Shown: positions 55,095 through 64,000 of the stretch, piece by piece
How positions within the stretch are numbered: position 1 is the first letter of the stretch
How the letters are laid out: every line of letters starts with the position of its first letter
Assembly: GCF_000317535.1 (NCBI RefSeq)
Contig: NC_019757.1
Location: forward strand, 3,426,501 to 3,490,500
Reading direction: 5' to 3'
DNA length: 64,000 nucleotides
Origin: Cylindrospermum stagnale PCC 7417
GTDB taxonomy: Bacteria > Cyanobacteriota > Cyanobacteriia > Cyanobacteriales > Nostocaceae
Program-made: the position numbers and the translations under genes
Notes under the pieces: generated by a model
Told to the model about the DNA's origin: nothing
What the model saw: only the letters and a program-made list of their open reading frames with translations
Databases searched by the model: none

Positions 55095-57782
55095 TTAATT
55101 GGGTGCCCAAGGTCCAATAATCTTTATCCCCTGTTTTTCTTTTTCTGCTAATTCTAAATTTAATCCCAGCAGTTTTTCTAAAATGTCGTCTTTGGGATTA
55201 AAGTCATAAGCTTCCATCACTAATTTATCTAACTGTGAATGCAGTTTATAAAGTTGGCTAGTTGGTTCGTTAAAGAATTTATTATAGAGTGTGGTAATTC
55301 CCCACTGTTTTGACTCCATTTGTTCTGTGCGGTATTCATGGAGTTCTTCAGCTTTAGCACGAATTTGATTAACTAACTTAGTGTCTGGTGTTTGGGGAAA
55401 GGGGAAAGTTTCAAAGCAGGTATTGTGAGTGTAGCGAGTGTCACCCTTTAAAGTTGAACTTTGAGCCTTCACCCAGACACGATGCACTTTAGATGTAAGA
55501 ATTCCTAAAATGTAAAAATCATCTGATGCTACAACTTTAGTAGAGTTATTAGGTAGCCAGTTTGAAAATGAAGGGACAAAAATAAACCACTTTGAGTGAG
55601 CAGGAACAGTGAAATAAATTTTTAGAGGAGTAAGTGCTTGTCTCATTGCTGCATGAGTACGTTTAAACCTCCACCATCTTTCTCTTAAAACAGATTCGCG
55701 GTTATTCTCTCGTTCCGGTTTTACAGTAACTCTAACATGTTCAAAAGGAAGAATATAATCACTGGCTTCTTCTAAATTCATATTATCAAAGTCAATAACC
55801 CACCTACTCGGTTTCCCATGTGGAACTTTAGTTAAGTCTCCTGCATCCAAAAATAGCTTAATCACTAACTTGTTTTTATCATTATATTTTATCCAGTATT
55901 GAGCCTGATTTTCTGTAATAACGAAGCCTTTTGCATTTGGCTTGACTCCTTCAAAGCATCTGTTTAAATTTGACTTTAATCTAGTAGCTATTGAAACATC
56001 AACTGTTGTTCTTAGAGAGGAACTGATTTGCTTGACATCCTGATAATCTAAATAAAATTTAGATGGTTCTTCATAACACCAATTGACAAGACTAACATGG
56101 ACTTTTGCTTCTCCAGACCAATTTTGAGTTGAAATCGCCTCATGAATATAACCACCATTTCGAGTGATGTAATCCAGGGAAACATATCTACTATTTCCCT
56201 GACTGATAGAATTAGTACCAACTAAACCTGCTCGACCTTTACCATTAAGATTTTCGTGAGCTAGTCTGAACCAATAAGTGCAAATATCTACTTGTGCTTT
56301 TACTTCAGGAAATTTACTAAATATACTTTCAGCATACTTATCACCTAAATCTAAACGTATTCGATTTCCACCCAAAAATGGCGGATTTCCAATAATTGCG
56401 TTAGCTTGCCTCCATTCACTAAACAAAGCATCCTGACAAACAATATTATTATCCAAACTATCCAGCGGTAAAGCCGGCTCAGTCAAATTCAAATTATCAA
56501 TTGCAATCTTCCGCGCAATCATCAAAGTCACCCGTGCTAATTCCACCGCAAAAGGATTCGTATCCATCCCATAAAATTGTAAAGGTGTCACCAAACCTAT
56601 TTGCATTTGCTTGTCTTCAGATTTCCGCCGCTGTTGGATTTTGTCTAACAGCAAAATCTCTATTCTTTTCAATTCCTGATATGCAATATAAAGAAAATTC
56701 CCAGAACCGCAAGCAGGATCAAGTACGCGATAACTTTGCAATTCTATTTGCAGCGTAGAAAGTTCCCCAATTGTATTAGCAGCTTCAATTCTTTCTTCCC
56801 AATATCGGCTAATAGTTGGGCGAACAATTTTCATAATATCCGCTTCTGAAGTATAGTGAATTCCTCTAGCGTGACGCTCCTTTTTATCCACCGTACCTTC
56901 AAACAAATTCCCAAAAATAGCCGGACGTATCTTACTCCAATTCTCCCGCGCTGAGACATCCAAAAAATTTAATTCTTCCCGCGTCAACTCAATTCCATGA
57001 ATCAGCGAAAATAACCCACCATTAAAATAATCCACCCCTTGATAACGTCCCGCTGGCGTTTTTCCCGGAAGATTCATTTCCCGAAATAACCCACCCAAAA
57101 CATCATAAGAACTCGCTCCCTTCATGCAATCTTGCACACAAGAAATAAACATATCACGGGGTAAAAGTTGCCTATCTTCCGCAAACATCGCTAACACACA
57201 TTGCAAAATAAAACGCTGCGCTGTTAACTTCTCAATTCCCCGCTTTTCCAACTCTAATAATAATTCACCCATCCGCCTTGCAGCGCGTACTGTTACCTCT
57301 ACCTGGTTATTTTGGAATACAGGAGTTTTTTCCCCTAATTCCATAAATACCAAAGCTCCTGCCCGTTCTGGCAGTTGCTCCAGCGTAATTTTATCTACAG
57401 GTGTATCTAGTTGAAGATCAAAATCAAATATCCAAAATTCATCAAAATTGCACAAAATTACATATTTAGGGCGATTTGGAACCAACCGCGTCCAATAATC
57501 AAAAGCCTGAGAATAATGCTTGCTCAAATCTTCCCCGCGCTTTTTCATCTCAATCAAAACGCGAGGTTTCCACACCAAATCAGCAAAACCAGTTTTACCC
57601 TGTTTACTACCTTTTTTAATCGCTTCCTCATAATTCGCACCCGCTTCCAGCGCTCCCTCATGGCCAAACGCCCGAAACAAGCGGTCTAAAAACGTTTGCG
57701 CTTCCTTCCGTTCCTGTCCCGTGATGTGCTGCTGACAAAAACTCACAAACTTCGCCAAACTTTCCGGTGTCGCTGCTGCCAT
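55095..57782 (-). CDS. type IIG-like restriction-modification protein
   Basis: An 895-aa single-chain enzyme. An N-terminal PD-(D/E)xK nuclease has D68 in GFADLVW and E78-M-K80 in VLIEMKK. A helical connector follows. The N6-adenine methyltransferase has motif I DPACGSGNF (355-363) and motif IV NPPF (466-469). The C-terminal 350 residues should recognise DNA. This MmeI-like architecture cuts and methylates with one polypeptide. Both active sites look intact. No separate specificity subunit is nearby. DUF29 and two XRE regulator genes lie just upstream. Confidence 0.88.
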   Translation of the reverse strand: MAAATPESLAKFVSFCQQHITGQERKEAQTFLDRLFRAFGHEGALEAGANYEEAIKKGSKQGKTGFADLVWKPRVLIEMKKRGEDLSKHYSQAFDYWTRLVPNRPKYVILCNFDEFWIFDFDLQLDTPVDKITLEQLPERAGALVFMELGEKTPVFQNNQVEVTVRAARRMGELLLELEKRGIEKLTAQRFILQCVLAMFAEDRQLLPRDMFISCVQDCMKGASSYDVLGGLFREMNLPGKTPAGRYQGVDYFNGGLFSLIHGIELTREELNFLDVSARENWSKIRPAIFGNLFEGTVDKKERHARGIHYTSEADIMKIVRPTISRYWEERIEAANTIGELSTLQIELQSYRVLDPACGSGNFLYIAYQELKRIEILLLDKIQQRRKSEDKQMQIGLVTPLQFYGMDTNPFAVELARVTLMIARKIAIDNLNLTEPALPLDSLDNNIVCQDALFSEWRQANAIIGNPPFLGGNRIRLDLGDKYAESIFSKFPEVKAQVDICTYWFRLAHENLNGKGRAGLVGTNSISQGNSRYVSLDYITRNGGYIHEAISTQNWSGEAKVHVSLVNWCYEEPSKFYLDYQDVKQISSSLRTTVDVSIATRLKSNLNRCFEGVKPNAKGFVITENQAQYWIKYNDKNKLVIKLFLDAGDLTKVPHGKPSRWVIDFDNMNLEEASDYILPFEHVRVTVKPERENNRESVLRERWWRFKRTHAAMRQALTPLKIYFTVPAHSKWFIFVPSFSNWLPNNSTKVVASDDFYILGILTSKVHRVWVKAQSSTLKGDTRYTHNTCFETFPFPQTPDTKLVNQIRAKAEELHEYRTEQMESKQWGITTLYNKFFNEPTSQLYKLHSQLDKLVMEAYDFNPKDDILEKLLGLNLELAEKEKQGIKIIGPWAPN

Positions 57783-57856
57783 TTTGGATTGGTGAATTAC
57801 CCTAAGTACTTTCCATAATTCCCATGTTAAAAATTAATCAACCAAAATGGCAGGAA

Positions 57857-58321
57857 TTATCCTTCCCAGTCCTGACGAATATCGCACAGAAAACTGTCCG
57901 CGATGACATCATCAAATAGATAGGGGCATTGCTCTGGAAAAGTTCGTAATGGTAAGTTAGTGTCTCGTAGCGCCAAATCGACTCCCGCTTCAAAACCATC
58001 TAACAAGGCTTCTTCTATTCGAGACTTTAAGCTGGGGTTCTGTCGCAGATACCTGTGGATAGCGCGACGCTGTTCTCTAATTGTTAAAAACCAACTGCGA
58101 CAGCGTTGTTCGGGTTGATACTCCCACTTCAAGAGATGACCGATTAATAAACTCAGACAGCTTACCAGTTCCCGATACTCCTGTCTCCCCAAAGCTTGAA
58201 TTTCCTCTTGCAGGTTTTGCCAGTCTAGTTCCAGAACTAGCCTCTGCTCTAAAGCTTTAGCCTGCTGCTGTGTCCATCCATAAAAGTCTTGGTCATACAA
58301 AAAATGTTTGTCCATATCCAT
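57857..58321 (-). CDS. DUF29 domain-containing protein
   Basis: 154 aa. LYDQDFYGWTQQQAKALEQRL, LDWQNLQEEIQALGRQEYRELVSCLSLLIGHLLKWEYQPEQR and LPLRTFPEQCPYLFDDVIADSFL are the DUF29 blocks. Distinct from the copy at 48380. Function unknown. It lies 74 bp upstream of the restriction-modification gene on the same strand. Confidence 0.88.
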   Translation of the reverse strand: MDMDKHFLYDQDFYGWTQQQAKALEQRLVLELDWQNLQEEIQALGRQEYRELVSCLSLLIGHLLKWEYQPEQRCRSWFLTIREQRRAIHRYLRQNPSLKSRIEEALLDGFEAGVDLALRDTNLPLRTFPEQCPYLFDDVIADSFLCDIRQDWEG

Positions 58322-58406
58322 AGAGTTTAATCTTTACAGCAAAGGACATCACACTTAATAAAAGAAAACCGCGCCGCTAAATTTGTAACTATTAATTTAA
58401 ATAAAT

Positions 58407-58769
58407 TTAACTAGCTTTTGCTTCATCTACAGACGCCTCAGCAGCAGCAGCCAATCTATCCATTACAGCTCTACCAATTATTGCTACTTCACTTAATGGC
58501 ATAGACCTGATGTGCTTTACCATCTGGTTTACATCTGAAGATTCTGATGTAGGTTTAAGACCAAGATAGTTAAGCAGTTCTTCCATTGTGTAGCCTGCTC
58601 TATCTGCAATGTTAGCTAAATTATGTGTATCTGGAATCGAGTCTCCCTTTTCCCATAGCTGCACGGCAGTAGCAGAAACGCCCAGAAGTTTCCCAAAGCC
58701 CCTCTGACTCATGGAGCCACGAGCAAGTTTCACTACTTCAATCAGTTTGTTTCTAGCTTCTAAATCCAC
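58407..58769 (-). CDS. XRE-family transcriptional regulator (copy 1)
   Basis: 120 aa, GTG start. A helix-turn-helix at about 7-62 (GSMSQRGFGKLLGVSATAVQLWEKGDSIPDT) is followed by a helical tail (MPLSEVAIIGRAVMDRLAAAAE). It is a close paralog of the gene at 59021, with the same length and near-identical first 40 residues. Lying upstream of a restriction-modification gene, it could act as a controller, but this is not shown. Confidence 0.85.
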   Translation of the reverse strand: MDLEARNKLIEVVKLARGSMSQRGFGKLLGVSATAVQLWEKGDSIPDTHNLANIADRAGYTMEELLNYLGLKPTSESSDVNQMVKHIRSMPLSEVAIIGRAVMDRLAAAAEASVDEAKAS

Positions 58770-59020
58770 AACTGTAATATTTCTTCCGCTGTACTTACTA
58801 GGGTTTTTCTCGGCTATAAATATTTTATTTAGGTATTTACAACTCTGCTTGCCAATGCTAGACTAAATCTAAATTTGTAGTTTGCAAGTTTGGCTGTAAT
58901 ATTATCTAGAACAATAGTTAGACTAACTTATTTTATCGTGAAACGTTCTAGCAGCAAGCTTTTAGTCAAATCTTAGGAAAAGGTTTGTGTTCAGTGCATC
59001 ATCTCATGTTCAGTAATTAT

Positions 59021-59383
59021 TTAACTAGCTTTTGCCCCATCTCCCAAAGACTCAGCGACATCAGCAAATCGCTCCGCAGCAGCTTGAGCAATCTTAGCGA
59101 CTTGGCTTAGAGGCATATGCTGGATTTGTCTCAGAATTAGACTCAAATCGGAGGCTTCTTGTATTGGCTTACCATCCAAGCAGCTAAGTAATTCATCGAG
59201 TGTATAACCTGCTCTCGCTGCAATTTTCACCAAATATTCTGTGTCTGGCACGTTCACGCCCTTTTCCCACAACTGAACAGCAGTAGCAGAAACCCCCAAA
59301 AGCTTGCCAAACCCACGCTGACTCATGGAACCACGAGCTAGTTTGATAATTTCAACCAGTTTTTCTCTGCTTTCAATGTTCAC
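59021..59383 (-). CDS. XRE-family transcriptional regulator (copy 2)
   Basis: 120 aa, GTG start. HTH GSMSQRGFGKLLGVSATAVQLWEKGVNVPDT is nearly identical to copy 1; the tails differ more (SQVAKIAQAAAERFADVAESLGDGAKAS). It is divergent from the 148-aa gene at 59574, whose promoter at 59450 lies in the shared intergenic region, so it may regulate that gene and itself. Confidence 0.85.
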   Translation of the reverse strand: MNIESREKLVEIIKLARGSMSQRGFGKLLGVSATAVQLWEKGVNVPDTEYLVKIAARAGYTLDELLSCLDGKPIQEASDLSLILRQIQHMPLSQVAKIAQAAAERFADVAESLGDGAKAS

Positions 59384-59449
59384 TGCTTATCTAGCTACTC
59401 AACCGCATTTACAAGTTTAGTGAGCCAAATCTAAAATTAAAATTTTATA

Positions 59450-59478
59450 TTGACAAGCGTCGTTGTAGTTGTTATTCT
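59450..59478 (+). promoter_or_regulatory. sigma-70-type promoter for the 148-aa gene
   Basis: TTGACA (59450-59455), 17-bp spacer, TATTCT (59473-59478), about 95 bp before the ATG at 59574. The -35 is perfect and the -10 matches four of six. Confidence 0.6.
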
Positions 59479-59573
59479 AAAAGTAAAGTTGTCGATATAA
59501 AAGTTTTACTTTAATTATTAGATAACACCAGTAAGATTTTGGGAATCATTGCCAATAATTTCAACGGTGCATC

Positions 59574-60020
59574 ATGTTTCGTCAGCCACGCAAAACTAGC
59601 CAATATCGCCGCAAAGGCAAAAGCCTAATAGCCGCTAATAAGATTAAACCAGAACAGTGGCAAATTTCCAACACCGAGGCCAAAGAAGCTCTAAAAGCCA
59701 AAGGCTACAAAGTTAAGCAAATCAAGAAAATCCACTGCCTAAAGCATCAGGTGTCTATTTCTTTCTGGGATGATCAAGGCAACGTGTGCAGCAGCTTCTT
59801 CAGCTACCGGATTTTTGCCCGTTGGCAAAAAGAAGTAGAAAAGTTAATTTACCACTGCCCAAACCTGAAGGAGTGGACGAAATTAAATCACATCATGCAC
59901 TACGAATTTGCTTATTATAGTTATCCGAGTGAAATAGAAGATGCACTTAACACGGCATTAGAAAACCGCCTATATGTGTTAAAAGGAACAGCCCAACAAG
60001 CGGTTTTCCACGTTATTTAA
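59574..60020 (+). CDS. hypothetical basic protein (148 aa)
   Basis: 148 aa, Lys/Arg-rich at the N-terminus (FRQPRKTSQYRRKGKSLIAANK). The central part mixes short helices and strands (EAKEALKAKGYKVKQIKKIHCLKHQVSISFWDDQGN), and the rest is aromatic (YHCPNLKEWTKLNHIMHYEFAYYSYPSE). No family recognised. It is transcribed divergently from an XRE regulator behind a near-consensus promoter, an arrangement typical of repressor-controlled genes. Confidence 0.65.
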   Translation: MFRQPRKTSQYRRKGKSLIAANKIKPEQWQISNTEAKEALKAKGYKVKQIKKIHCLKHQVSISFWDDQGNVCSSFFSYRIFARWQKEVEKLIYHCPNLKEWTKLNHIMHYEFAYYSYPSEIEDALNTALENRLYVLKGTAQQAVFHVI

Positions 60021-60029
60021 CAGCGGGGA

Positions 60030-61130
60030 TTAGCTAGCAGTGCCGGAAACGGCTAACTCTGCCAAACGTTCCTGCTGGTCTAGAGATATACAAGATTGGA
60101 TAACCGTCTCTATATCGCCTTCTAGCACAGGGTTTAGGGAATAGTTTTGACCTAAACGGTGGTCAGTAACTCGGCTGTCTTTATAGTTGTAAGTACGAAT
60201 TTTTTCTGAGCGCGATCCTGTCCCAACTTGCGATCGCCGCATAGAGGTTACAGCTTCTTGTTGTTCGCGTAACTTCATTTCGTACAATTTCGCCCGGAGA
60301 ATTTGCATCGCCCGTTCTTTGTTTTGCAACTGGCTACGTTCTTCTGTACAGAAAATTCTGATTCCAGTCGGTTTGTGGAACAAATCAGCAGCGGTTTCCA
60401 CCTTGTTGACGTTTTGTCCGCCAGCACCACCAGAACGAGCTGTGCTCATTTCAATATCTTTCGGGTCAATATGGATTTCTACCTCATCCACCTCTGGCAT
60501 AATTGCCACCGTGGCTGTAGAGGTGTGAACCCTTCCACCCGCTTCGGTTGCGGGCACGCGCTGCACACGATGCACTCCAGCTTCAAACTTCAGCTTGCTG
60601 TAAACGCTATCACCTTGAATTTCTAGAATTGCCTCTTTAACACCGCCCATTTCCCCCTCAGACTCGCTCACCAGCTTGACTCGCCAATTTTGGGTTTGGG
60701 CATAGCGCGTGTACATTCGGACTAAATCTCCAGCCCAGATACTCGCTTCATCACCACCAGTGCCAGCGCGAATTTCCAACATGATGTTTTTATCATCATT
60801 AGGGTCACGGGGCAGCAGCAAGATTTTCAAGCGGCTTTCTAGGTATTCCAGTTTTTGACCCAATTCCTCTACTTCCAGGGCTGCCATTTCTTGCCACTCT
60901 GGATCGCCATTGGCCTCTTTGAGTACTTGACGCGCTCCAGCCAAGTCTTCTTGGACAGTTCTCCAAATCTCATAGGTATTTACTACCTCTTCTAAGGAAG
61001 AACGAGACTTGGCGATTGTCTGATACTCATCGGGGTTTCTGGCAGTATCGGGGTCAGCCAGGCGACGAGTTAATTCATTGAAGGTTTGTTCAACGGATTT
61101 TAGTTTCTCCAGCAGGTATGTTTCAGCCAT
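60030..61130 (-). CDS. prfA: peptide chain release factor 1
   Basis: A 366-aa class I release factor. The GGQ loop is in [19 protein letters not shown], which reaches the peptidyl transferase centre. The stop-codon recognition region contains the RF1-type PAT motif in [14 protein letters not shown], so it reads UAA/UAG. It is last of the minus-strand ribosomal cluster, 101 bp after rpmE. Confidence 0.97.
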   Translation of the reverse strand: MAETYLLEKLKSVEQTFNELTRRLADPDTARNPDEYQTIAKSRSSLEEVVNTYEIWRTVQEDLAGARQVLKEANGDPEWQEMAALEVEELGQKLEYLESRLKILLLPRDPNDDKNIMLEIRAGTGGDEASIWAGDLVRMYTRYAQTQNWRVKLVSESEGEMGGVKEAILEIQGDSVYSKLKFEAGVHRVQRVPATEAGGRVHTSTATVAIMPEVDEVEIHIDPKDIEMSTARSGGAGGQNVNKVETAADLFHKPTGIRIFCTEERSQLQNKERAMQILRAKLYEMKLREQQEAVTSMRRSQVGTGSRSEKIRTYNYKDSRVTDHRLGQNYSLNPVLEGDIETVIQSCISLDQQERLAELAVSGTAS

Positions 61131-61231
61131 AACGAGTGCGATCGCTCCTTAAAATAACAAGTTGGCTTGAGCATTAAATGACAATCGACCCAGCAGATGC
61201 AGGGCCGTCGTTAACAGCTACAGCCAACCGG

Positions 61232-61471
61232 CTACTTTTGATCTGTGCCCTCAGCGCTTTGAGTGCTGCTCATGCCATATTTGCGGAGGAAGCGCTCCAC
61301 TCGACCCTCAGTATCAATAATCTTCTGAGTACCAGTGTAAAATGGATGGTTTCCAGACCAAACGTCTACGTGCAATTCTGGCTTTGTAGAACCAATGGTC
61401 ATTACAACTTGACCGTTGCAGTAAACTTTAGCGTCTGGATACCACTTGGGATGAATATCAGCTTTAGCCAT
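61232..61471 (-). CDS. rpmE: 50S ribosomal protein L31
   Basis: A 79-aa L31 beginning MAKADIHPKWYPDAKVYCNGQVV, with WSGNHPFYTGTQKIIDTEGRVERFLRKYG at the C-terminal half. Only one cysteine remains of the CxxC pairs, so it is the zinc-free type. Confidence 0.96.
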   Translation of the reverse strand: MAKADIHPKWYPDAKVYCNGQVVMTIGSTKPELHVDVWSGNHPFYTGTQKIIDTEGRVERFLRKYGMSSTQSAEGTDQK

Positions 61472-61549
61472 TGTTCTTTTTGTGGTGAATCTATATCAAT
61501 TATAACTTTCAGTCTTTGGGCGTTTGTATAACTTCAGATTTTAGATTTT

Positions 61550-61602
61550 TATCTGAATCCAAAATCCAAAATCCAAAATCTAAAATCCAAAATCCAAAAT
61601 TG
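61550..61602 (-). repeat. AATCCAAA-type short tandem repeats
   Basis: Six to seven direct copies of ATCCAAA/ATCTAAA lie between rpsI and rpmE. Another STRR family. Confidence 0.75.
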
Positions 61603-61603
61603 A

Positions 61604-62020
61604 TTAACGCTTGGAGTACTGAGGAGCTTTCCGGGCTTTGTGCAAACCGTATTTTTTCCGTTCTTTTGCCCGAGGATCACGAGTCAGGTAGCCTTCGGTT
61701 TTCAAAGGTGAGCGGTTATCTGGGTCTAGTTGGCACAAGGCGCGAGCAACTCCCAGGCGGATGGAATCTGCCTGTCCAGTCAAGCCACCGCCTTCTGCTT
61801 TCACCAAAATGTCATATTCATTTTCTAGTCCCAAAGTCTCTAAGGGCGCTTTGATGACTCCTAGGTAATTAGCATTGAATTGGAAGTATAATACTCCATC
61901 CTTGCCATTTACAGTCAACTTGCCTTCACCTGGAACCAAGCGTACCCGCGCTACCGAGCACTTACGACGACCAGTACCCCAATACACAGCGCGACCGCTA
62001 GTAGTTTCTACTGCTACCAT
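61604..62020 (-). CDS. rpsI: 30S ribosomal protein S9
   Basis: 138 aa. [21 protein letters not shown] at the N-terminus, [19 protein letters not shown] in the middle and the basic C-terminal tail KAPQYSKR that contacts P-site tRNA. It overlaps the rplM stop by one base. Confidence 0.97.
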   Translation of the reverse strand: MVAVETTSGRAVYWGTGRRKCSVARVRLVPGEGKLTVNGKDGVLYFQFNANYLGVIKAPLETLGLENEYDILVKAEGGGLTGQADSIRLGVARALCQLDPDNRSPLKTEGYLTRDPRAKERKKYGLHKARKAPQYSKR

Positions 62021-62475
62021 TAATTTTCTTCTCCAGGAATTGTATTAATGTTTAATTCTTTGGGTTGTTGAGCCTCGTGGGGATGAGTGGGCCCAGCGTA
62101 GACTTTTAGTTTAGTAAACAAGTGCTTACCCAGACTATTTTTAGGCAACATACCTTTGACAGCATGTTCTAGAATCCTTTCTGGTAAGCGCTGTTGCAGT
62201 TTGGCAAAAGTTTCTGTCTTCATTCCGCCAGGACGTCCAGAATGACGCCGGTAGAGTTTTTGGGTGCGCTTTTTGCCTGTGACTGCTACTTTTTCGGCAT
62301 TGATGACAACAACGAAATCACCTGTATCTAAGTGGGGAGTATATTCCGGTTTATTTTTCCCTCTGAGGATCATGGCAATTTCGCTGGCCAGGCGACCGAG
62401 GCGTTTATCGGTGGCGTCTACTACGTACCACTCACGCTCAAGGGAATCTTGAGGAGGAAGGTATGTTTTGTTCAT
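62020..62475 (-). CDS. rplM: 50S ribosomal protein L13
   Basis: 151 aa. [48 protein letters not shown] is characteristic, followed by [12 protein letters not shown] and [21 protein letters not shown]. Standard pair with rpsI. Confidence 0.97.
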   Translation of the reverse strand: MNKTYLPPQDSLEREWYVVDATDKRLGRLASEIAMILRGKNKPEYTPHLDTGDFVVVINAEKVAVTGKKRTQKLYRRHSGRPGGMKTETFAKLQQRLPERILEHAVKGMLPKNSLGKHLFTKLKVYAGPTHPHEAQQPKELNINTIPGEEN

Positions 62476-62538
62476 TGGGGTTGTGATTTGCTTGTGTGGA
62501 ATTAAGATAAACGGTTTGGTTAGGGGAAATAAGATACC

Positions 62539-63396
62539 CTAATCATCCAGGGGATATTCTCCTGGAATATTTATAGGACAGACGAACTGTGGCAGGGTGT
62601 CATACCAAATCTCTCTGTTCAAGGGAAAATCTGGATAGCCAACTCGCAATAAGCATAGTCCTTGGGGGGGCGCGGCATATTTCACTTCTTCCCGGCGTTG
62701 TTCTTTCCAGATTTCGGTGAAGCTAGCCAGCGTGCGTTGCCCAGAACCTACTTGTACCAGCATCCCTACCAACAGGCGCACCATGCCATACAAAAATCCA
62801 TCTGCCTGAATTTCAATATGGAGAAATGAACCACTGCGACGGCACTCTGCTGCTTGCACCTCTACCCAAGAATGCGATCGCTTCGACCCTGCACGATGAA
62901 AAGCAGCCAGGTGATGCTTTCCCATCAGAGGTTTTAGTGCAGCTTGGATTAAGGATTCATCCAGGGGTGCATAATAATAATGCCAACTTAATTGGCTCAC
63001 GAACAAGTTCGGTAAATCTTCAGTATAGAGTGTATAGCGATACCGTCGATAGGCTGCACTAAAGCGAGCGTGCCAACGGTGATCTACACTAGCTGAAGCC
63101 CTGATCAATATATCGTGGGGCAGATAGCCGTTAAGAATCGTTGCCCACTTATGAGCCGGAATTAAACCTGTAGCTTCAAAATGGGCTACCTGAGCAGCGG
63201 CATGAACTCCGGCGTCAGTTCGCCCAGCGCCGTGTAGGGTCACATGATGGCCCAGAACAGTAGCTATAGCTGTTTCTATTTCTTCCTGAACTGTTCGCTG
63301 TGCCTTTTGCCTTTGCCAGCCGTGAAAGCGAGTGCCCAGGTATTGGATTACCAAGGCTACTCTATGAATTGGTGTAAGCTGACAACTTTCTAACAT
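62539..63396 (-). CDS. truA: tRNA pseudouridine(38-40) synthase TruA
   Basis: 285 aa from ATG 63396. Catalytic Asp lies in GRTDAGVHA. The pattern QYLGTRFHGWQRQ at the start and DGFLYGMVRLLVGMLVQVGSG near the C-terminus are family blocks. It modifies U38-40 in the anticodon arm. A longer start at 63417 lies in repeat sequence; AAGGA about 10 nt before 63396 favours the shorter form. It sits between rplQ and rplM as in other cyanobacteria. Confidence 0.93.
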   Translation of the reverse strand: MLESCQLTPIHRVALVIQYLGTRFHGWQRQKAQRTVQEEIETAIATVLGHHVTLHGAGRTDAGVHAAAQVAHFEATGLIPAHKWATILNGYLPHDILIRASASVDHRWHARFSAAYRRYRYTLYTEDLPNLFVSQLSWHYYYAPLDESLIQAALKPLMGKHHLAAFHRAGSKRSHSWVEVQAAECRRSGSFLHIEIQADGFLYGMVRLLVGMLVQVGSGQRTLASFTEIWKEQRREEVKYAAPPQGLCLLRVGYPDFPLNREIWYDTLPQFVCPINIPGEYPLDD

Positions 63397-63404
63397 ACAA
63401 ATTT

Positions 63405-63478
63405 TGTCCTTGATCATTAGTCTTGAGTCATCTGTCTACGATTCTTGACCAATAACTAATGACTAATGACTAAAATCT
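63405..63478 (-). repeat. STRR heptamer tract upstream of truA
   Basis: Copies of TAATGAC/TAATAAC units at 63450-63472 and degenerate units to 63405, in the rplQ-truA gap. Confidence 0.65.
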
Positions 63479-63480
63479 GA

Positions 63481-63831
63481 TTAGACTAGTTCAATGATTG
63501 CCATCTCAGCATGATCGCCCCGACGCGGCACGGTATGCAGGATGCGAGTATAACCACCTTGGCGGTTACCATACCGAGTGGGAGCTTGCTCAAACAGCGC
63601 ATGAACAAGTTGTTTATCGTAAATGTAGCCCAGGGCCTCCCGGCGTGCTGTTAGAGAGCCATTTTTGGCTAGCGTAATCATTTTGTCCACTTCGCTTCGT
63701 AATACTTTAGCTCGGATTAAAGTAGTGGTGATCCGACCATGACGGATTAGCTCGGTGGTAAGCGCCCGCAACAGAGCGCGGCGCTGGTCAGTTGGTTTAC
63801 TGAGTTTTTTGACTCGACAACGGTGACGCAT
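63481..63831 (-). CDS. rplQ: 50S ribosomal protein L17
   Basis: A 116-aa L17 beginning [34 protein letters not shown], with [32 protein letters not shown] at the end. Directly downstream of rpoA. Confidence 0.97.
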   Translation of the reverse strand: MRHRCRVKKLSKPTDQRRALLRALTTELIRHGRITTTLIRAKVLRSEVDKMITLAKNGSLTARREALGYIYDKQLVHALFEQAPTRYGNRQGGYTRILHTVPRRGDHAEMAIIELV

Positions 63832-63864
63832 AATAATGCACTATGAATTATTAACGGTTTTGTC

Positions 63865-64000
63865 TTAGCTGTGTTTAGAGCTTCTTTCTTGGGGCAGCGT
63901 AATACCTAAGCGTCGCTGTAAAGCTTCAACTACCTCTTCCGCTGACTTCTGACCAAAGTTTTTAATTTCTAGGAGGTCTTCTTGGGTGTAATCCAACAAG
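63865..64000 (-). CDS. rpoA: RNA polymerase alpha subunit, C-terminal end only
   Basis: The last 44 codons before a TAA at 63865-63867 translate as [32 protein letters not shown]..., the end of the alpha C-terminal domain (helix-hairpin-helix) that contacts activators and UP elements. The gene continues beyond the window edge. Its place before rplQ agrees with the usual operon order. Confidence 0.95.
   Translation of the reverse strand, partial: LLDYTQEDLLEIKNFGQKSAEEVVEALQRRLGITLPQERSSKHS

Overview
The window comes from a filamentous, probably heterocyst-forming cyanobacterium (Nostoc/Anabaena-like). The evidence is many HIP1 palindromes (GCGATCGC, e.g. 1342-1349), heptameric short tandem repeats (STRRs) between genes, dark-operative protochlorophyllide reductase genes (chlL, chlN), an orange carotenoid protein, a NatFGH-BgtA-type amino acid transporter, Omp85, and numerous small families typical of cyanobacteria (DUF3318, DUF5331, Ycf36/CGLD27, Nif11, DUF29).

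Layout. 1-12 kb: a NarL-type response regulator, a lipid-A-disaccharide-synthase-like protein, an Omp85 outer-membrane protein, a Ser/Thr kinase, a CapA-like protein, a DUF2267 protein, tRNA-Ser(CGA), a small membrane protein, an SRPBCC/DUF924 pair and a Nif11-type peptide. 12-20 kb: clpB, two small genes, then chlL-DUF5331-chlN for light-independent chlorophyll synthesis. 20-22 kb: an AT-rich accessory patch with a lone AbrB-type antitoxin and a two-gene unit of a membrane/coiled-coil protein and a phospholipase-D-like protein. 22-27 kb: a complete polar amino acid ABC transporter operon. 27-33 kb: YbjN-like, DUF3318, queE, a STAS-sugar transferase fusion, rsfS-ycf36 and an asparaginase. A tandem duplication lies between the last two genes.

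33-40 kb: the most notable accessory segment. The initiator tRNA-fMet gene is split by a 243-nt group I intron immediately before its anticodon. The intron has no ORF. About 1.1 kb downstream lies a free-standing endonuclease that looks like the I-Ssp6803I family, which in Synechocystis is encoded inside the intron at this same site. A second, unrelated-looking PD-(D/E)xK protein sits between them. Further on are a DUF697-type GTPase, a reductase, several unknown proteins and a solitary C5 DNA methyltransferase. 40-53 kb: deoC, recO, an MFS transporter, a glycosyltransferase, OCP, Uma2, DUF29, a matrixin-like protease whose reading frame contains a palindromic repeat, secG, gpmI and an ABC-F ATPase. 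54-60 kb: a second accessory/defence patch with an Rpn/DUF2887 protein with a decayed tail, a single-chain type IIG-like restriction-modification protein, DUF29, twin XRE regulators and an unknown basic protein. 60-64 kb: the end of the ribosomal protein cluster on the minus strand (rpoA, rplQ, truA, rplM, rpsI, rpmE, prfA).

Function names rest on motif recognition by eye. No database search was possible. Starts were moved downstream of the longest ORF where family length or a ribosome-binding site favoured it.
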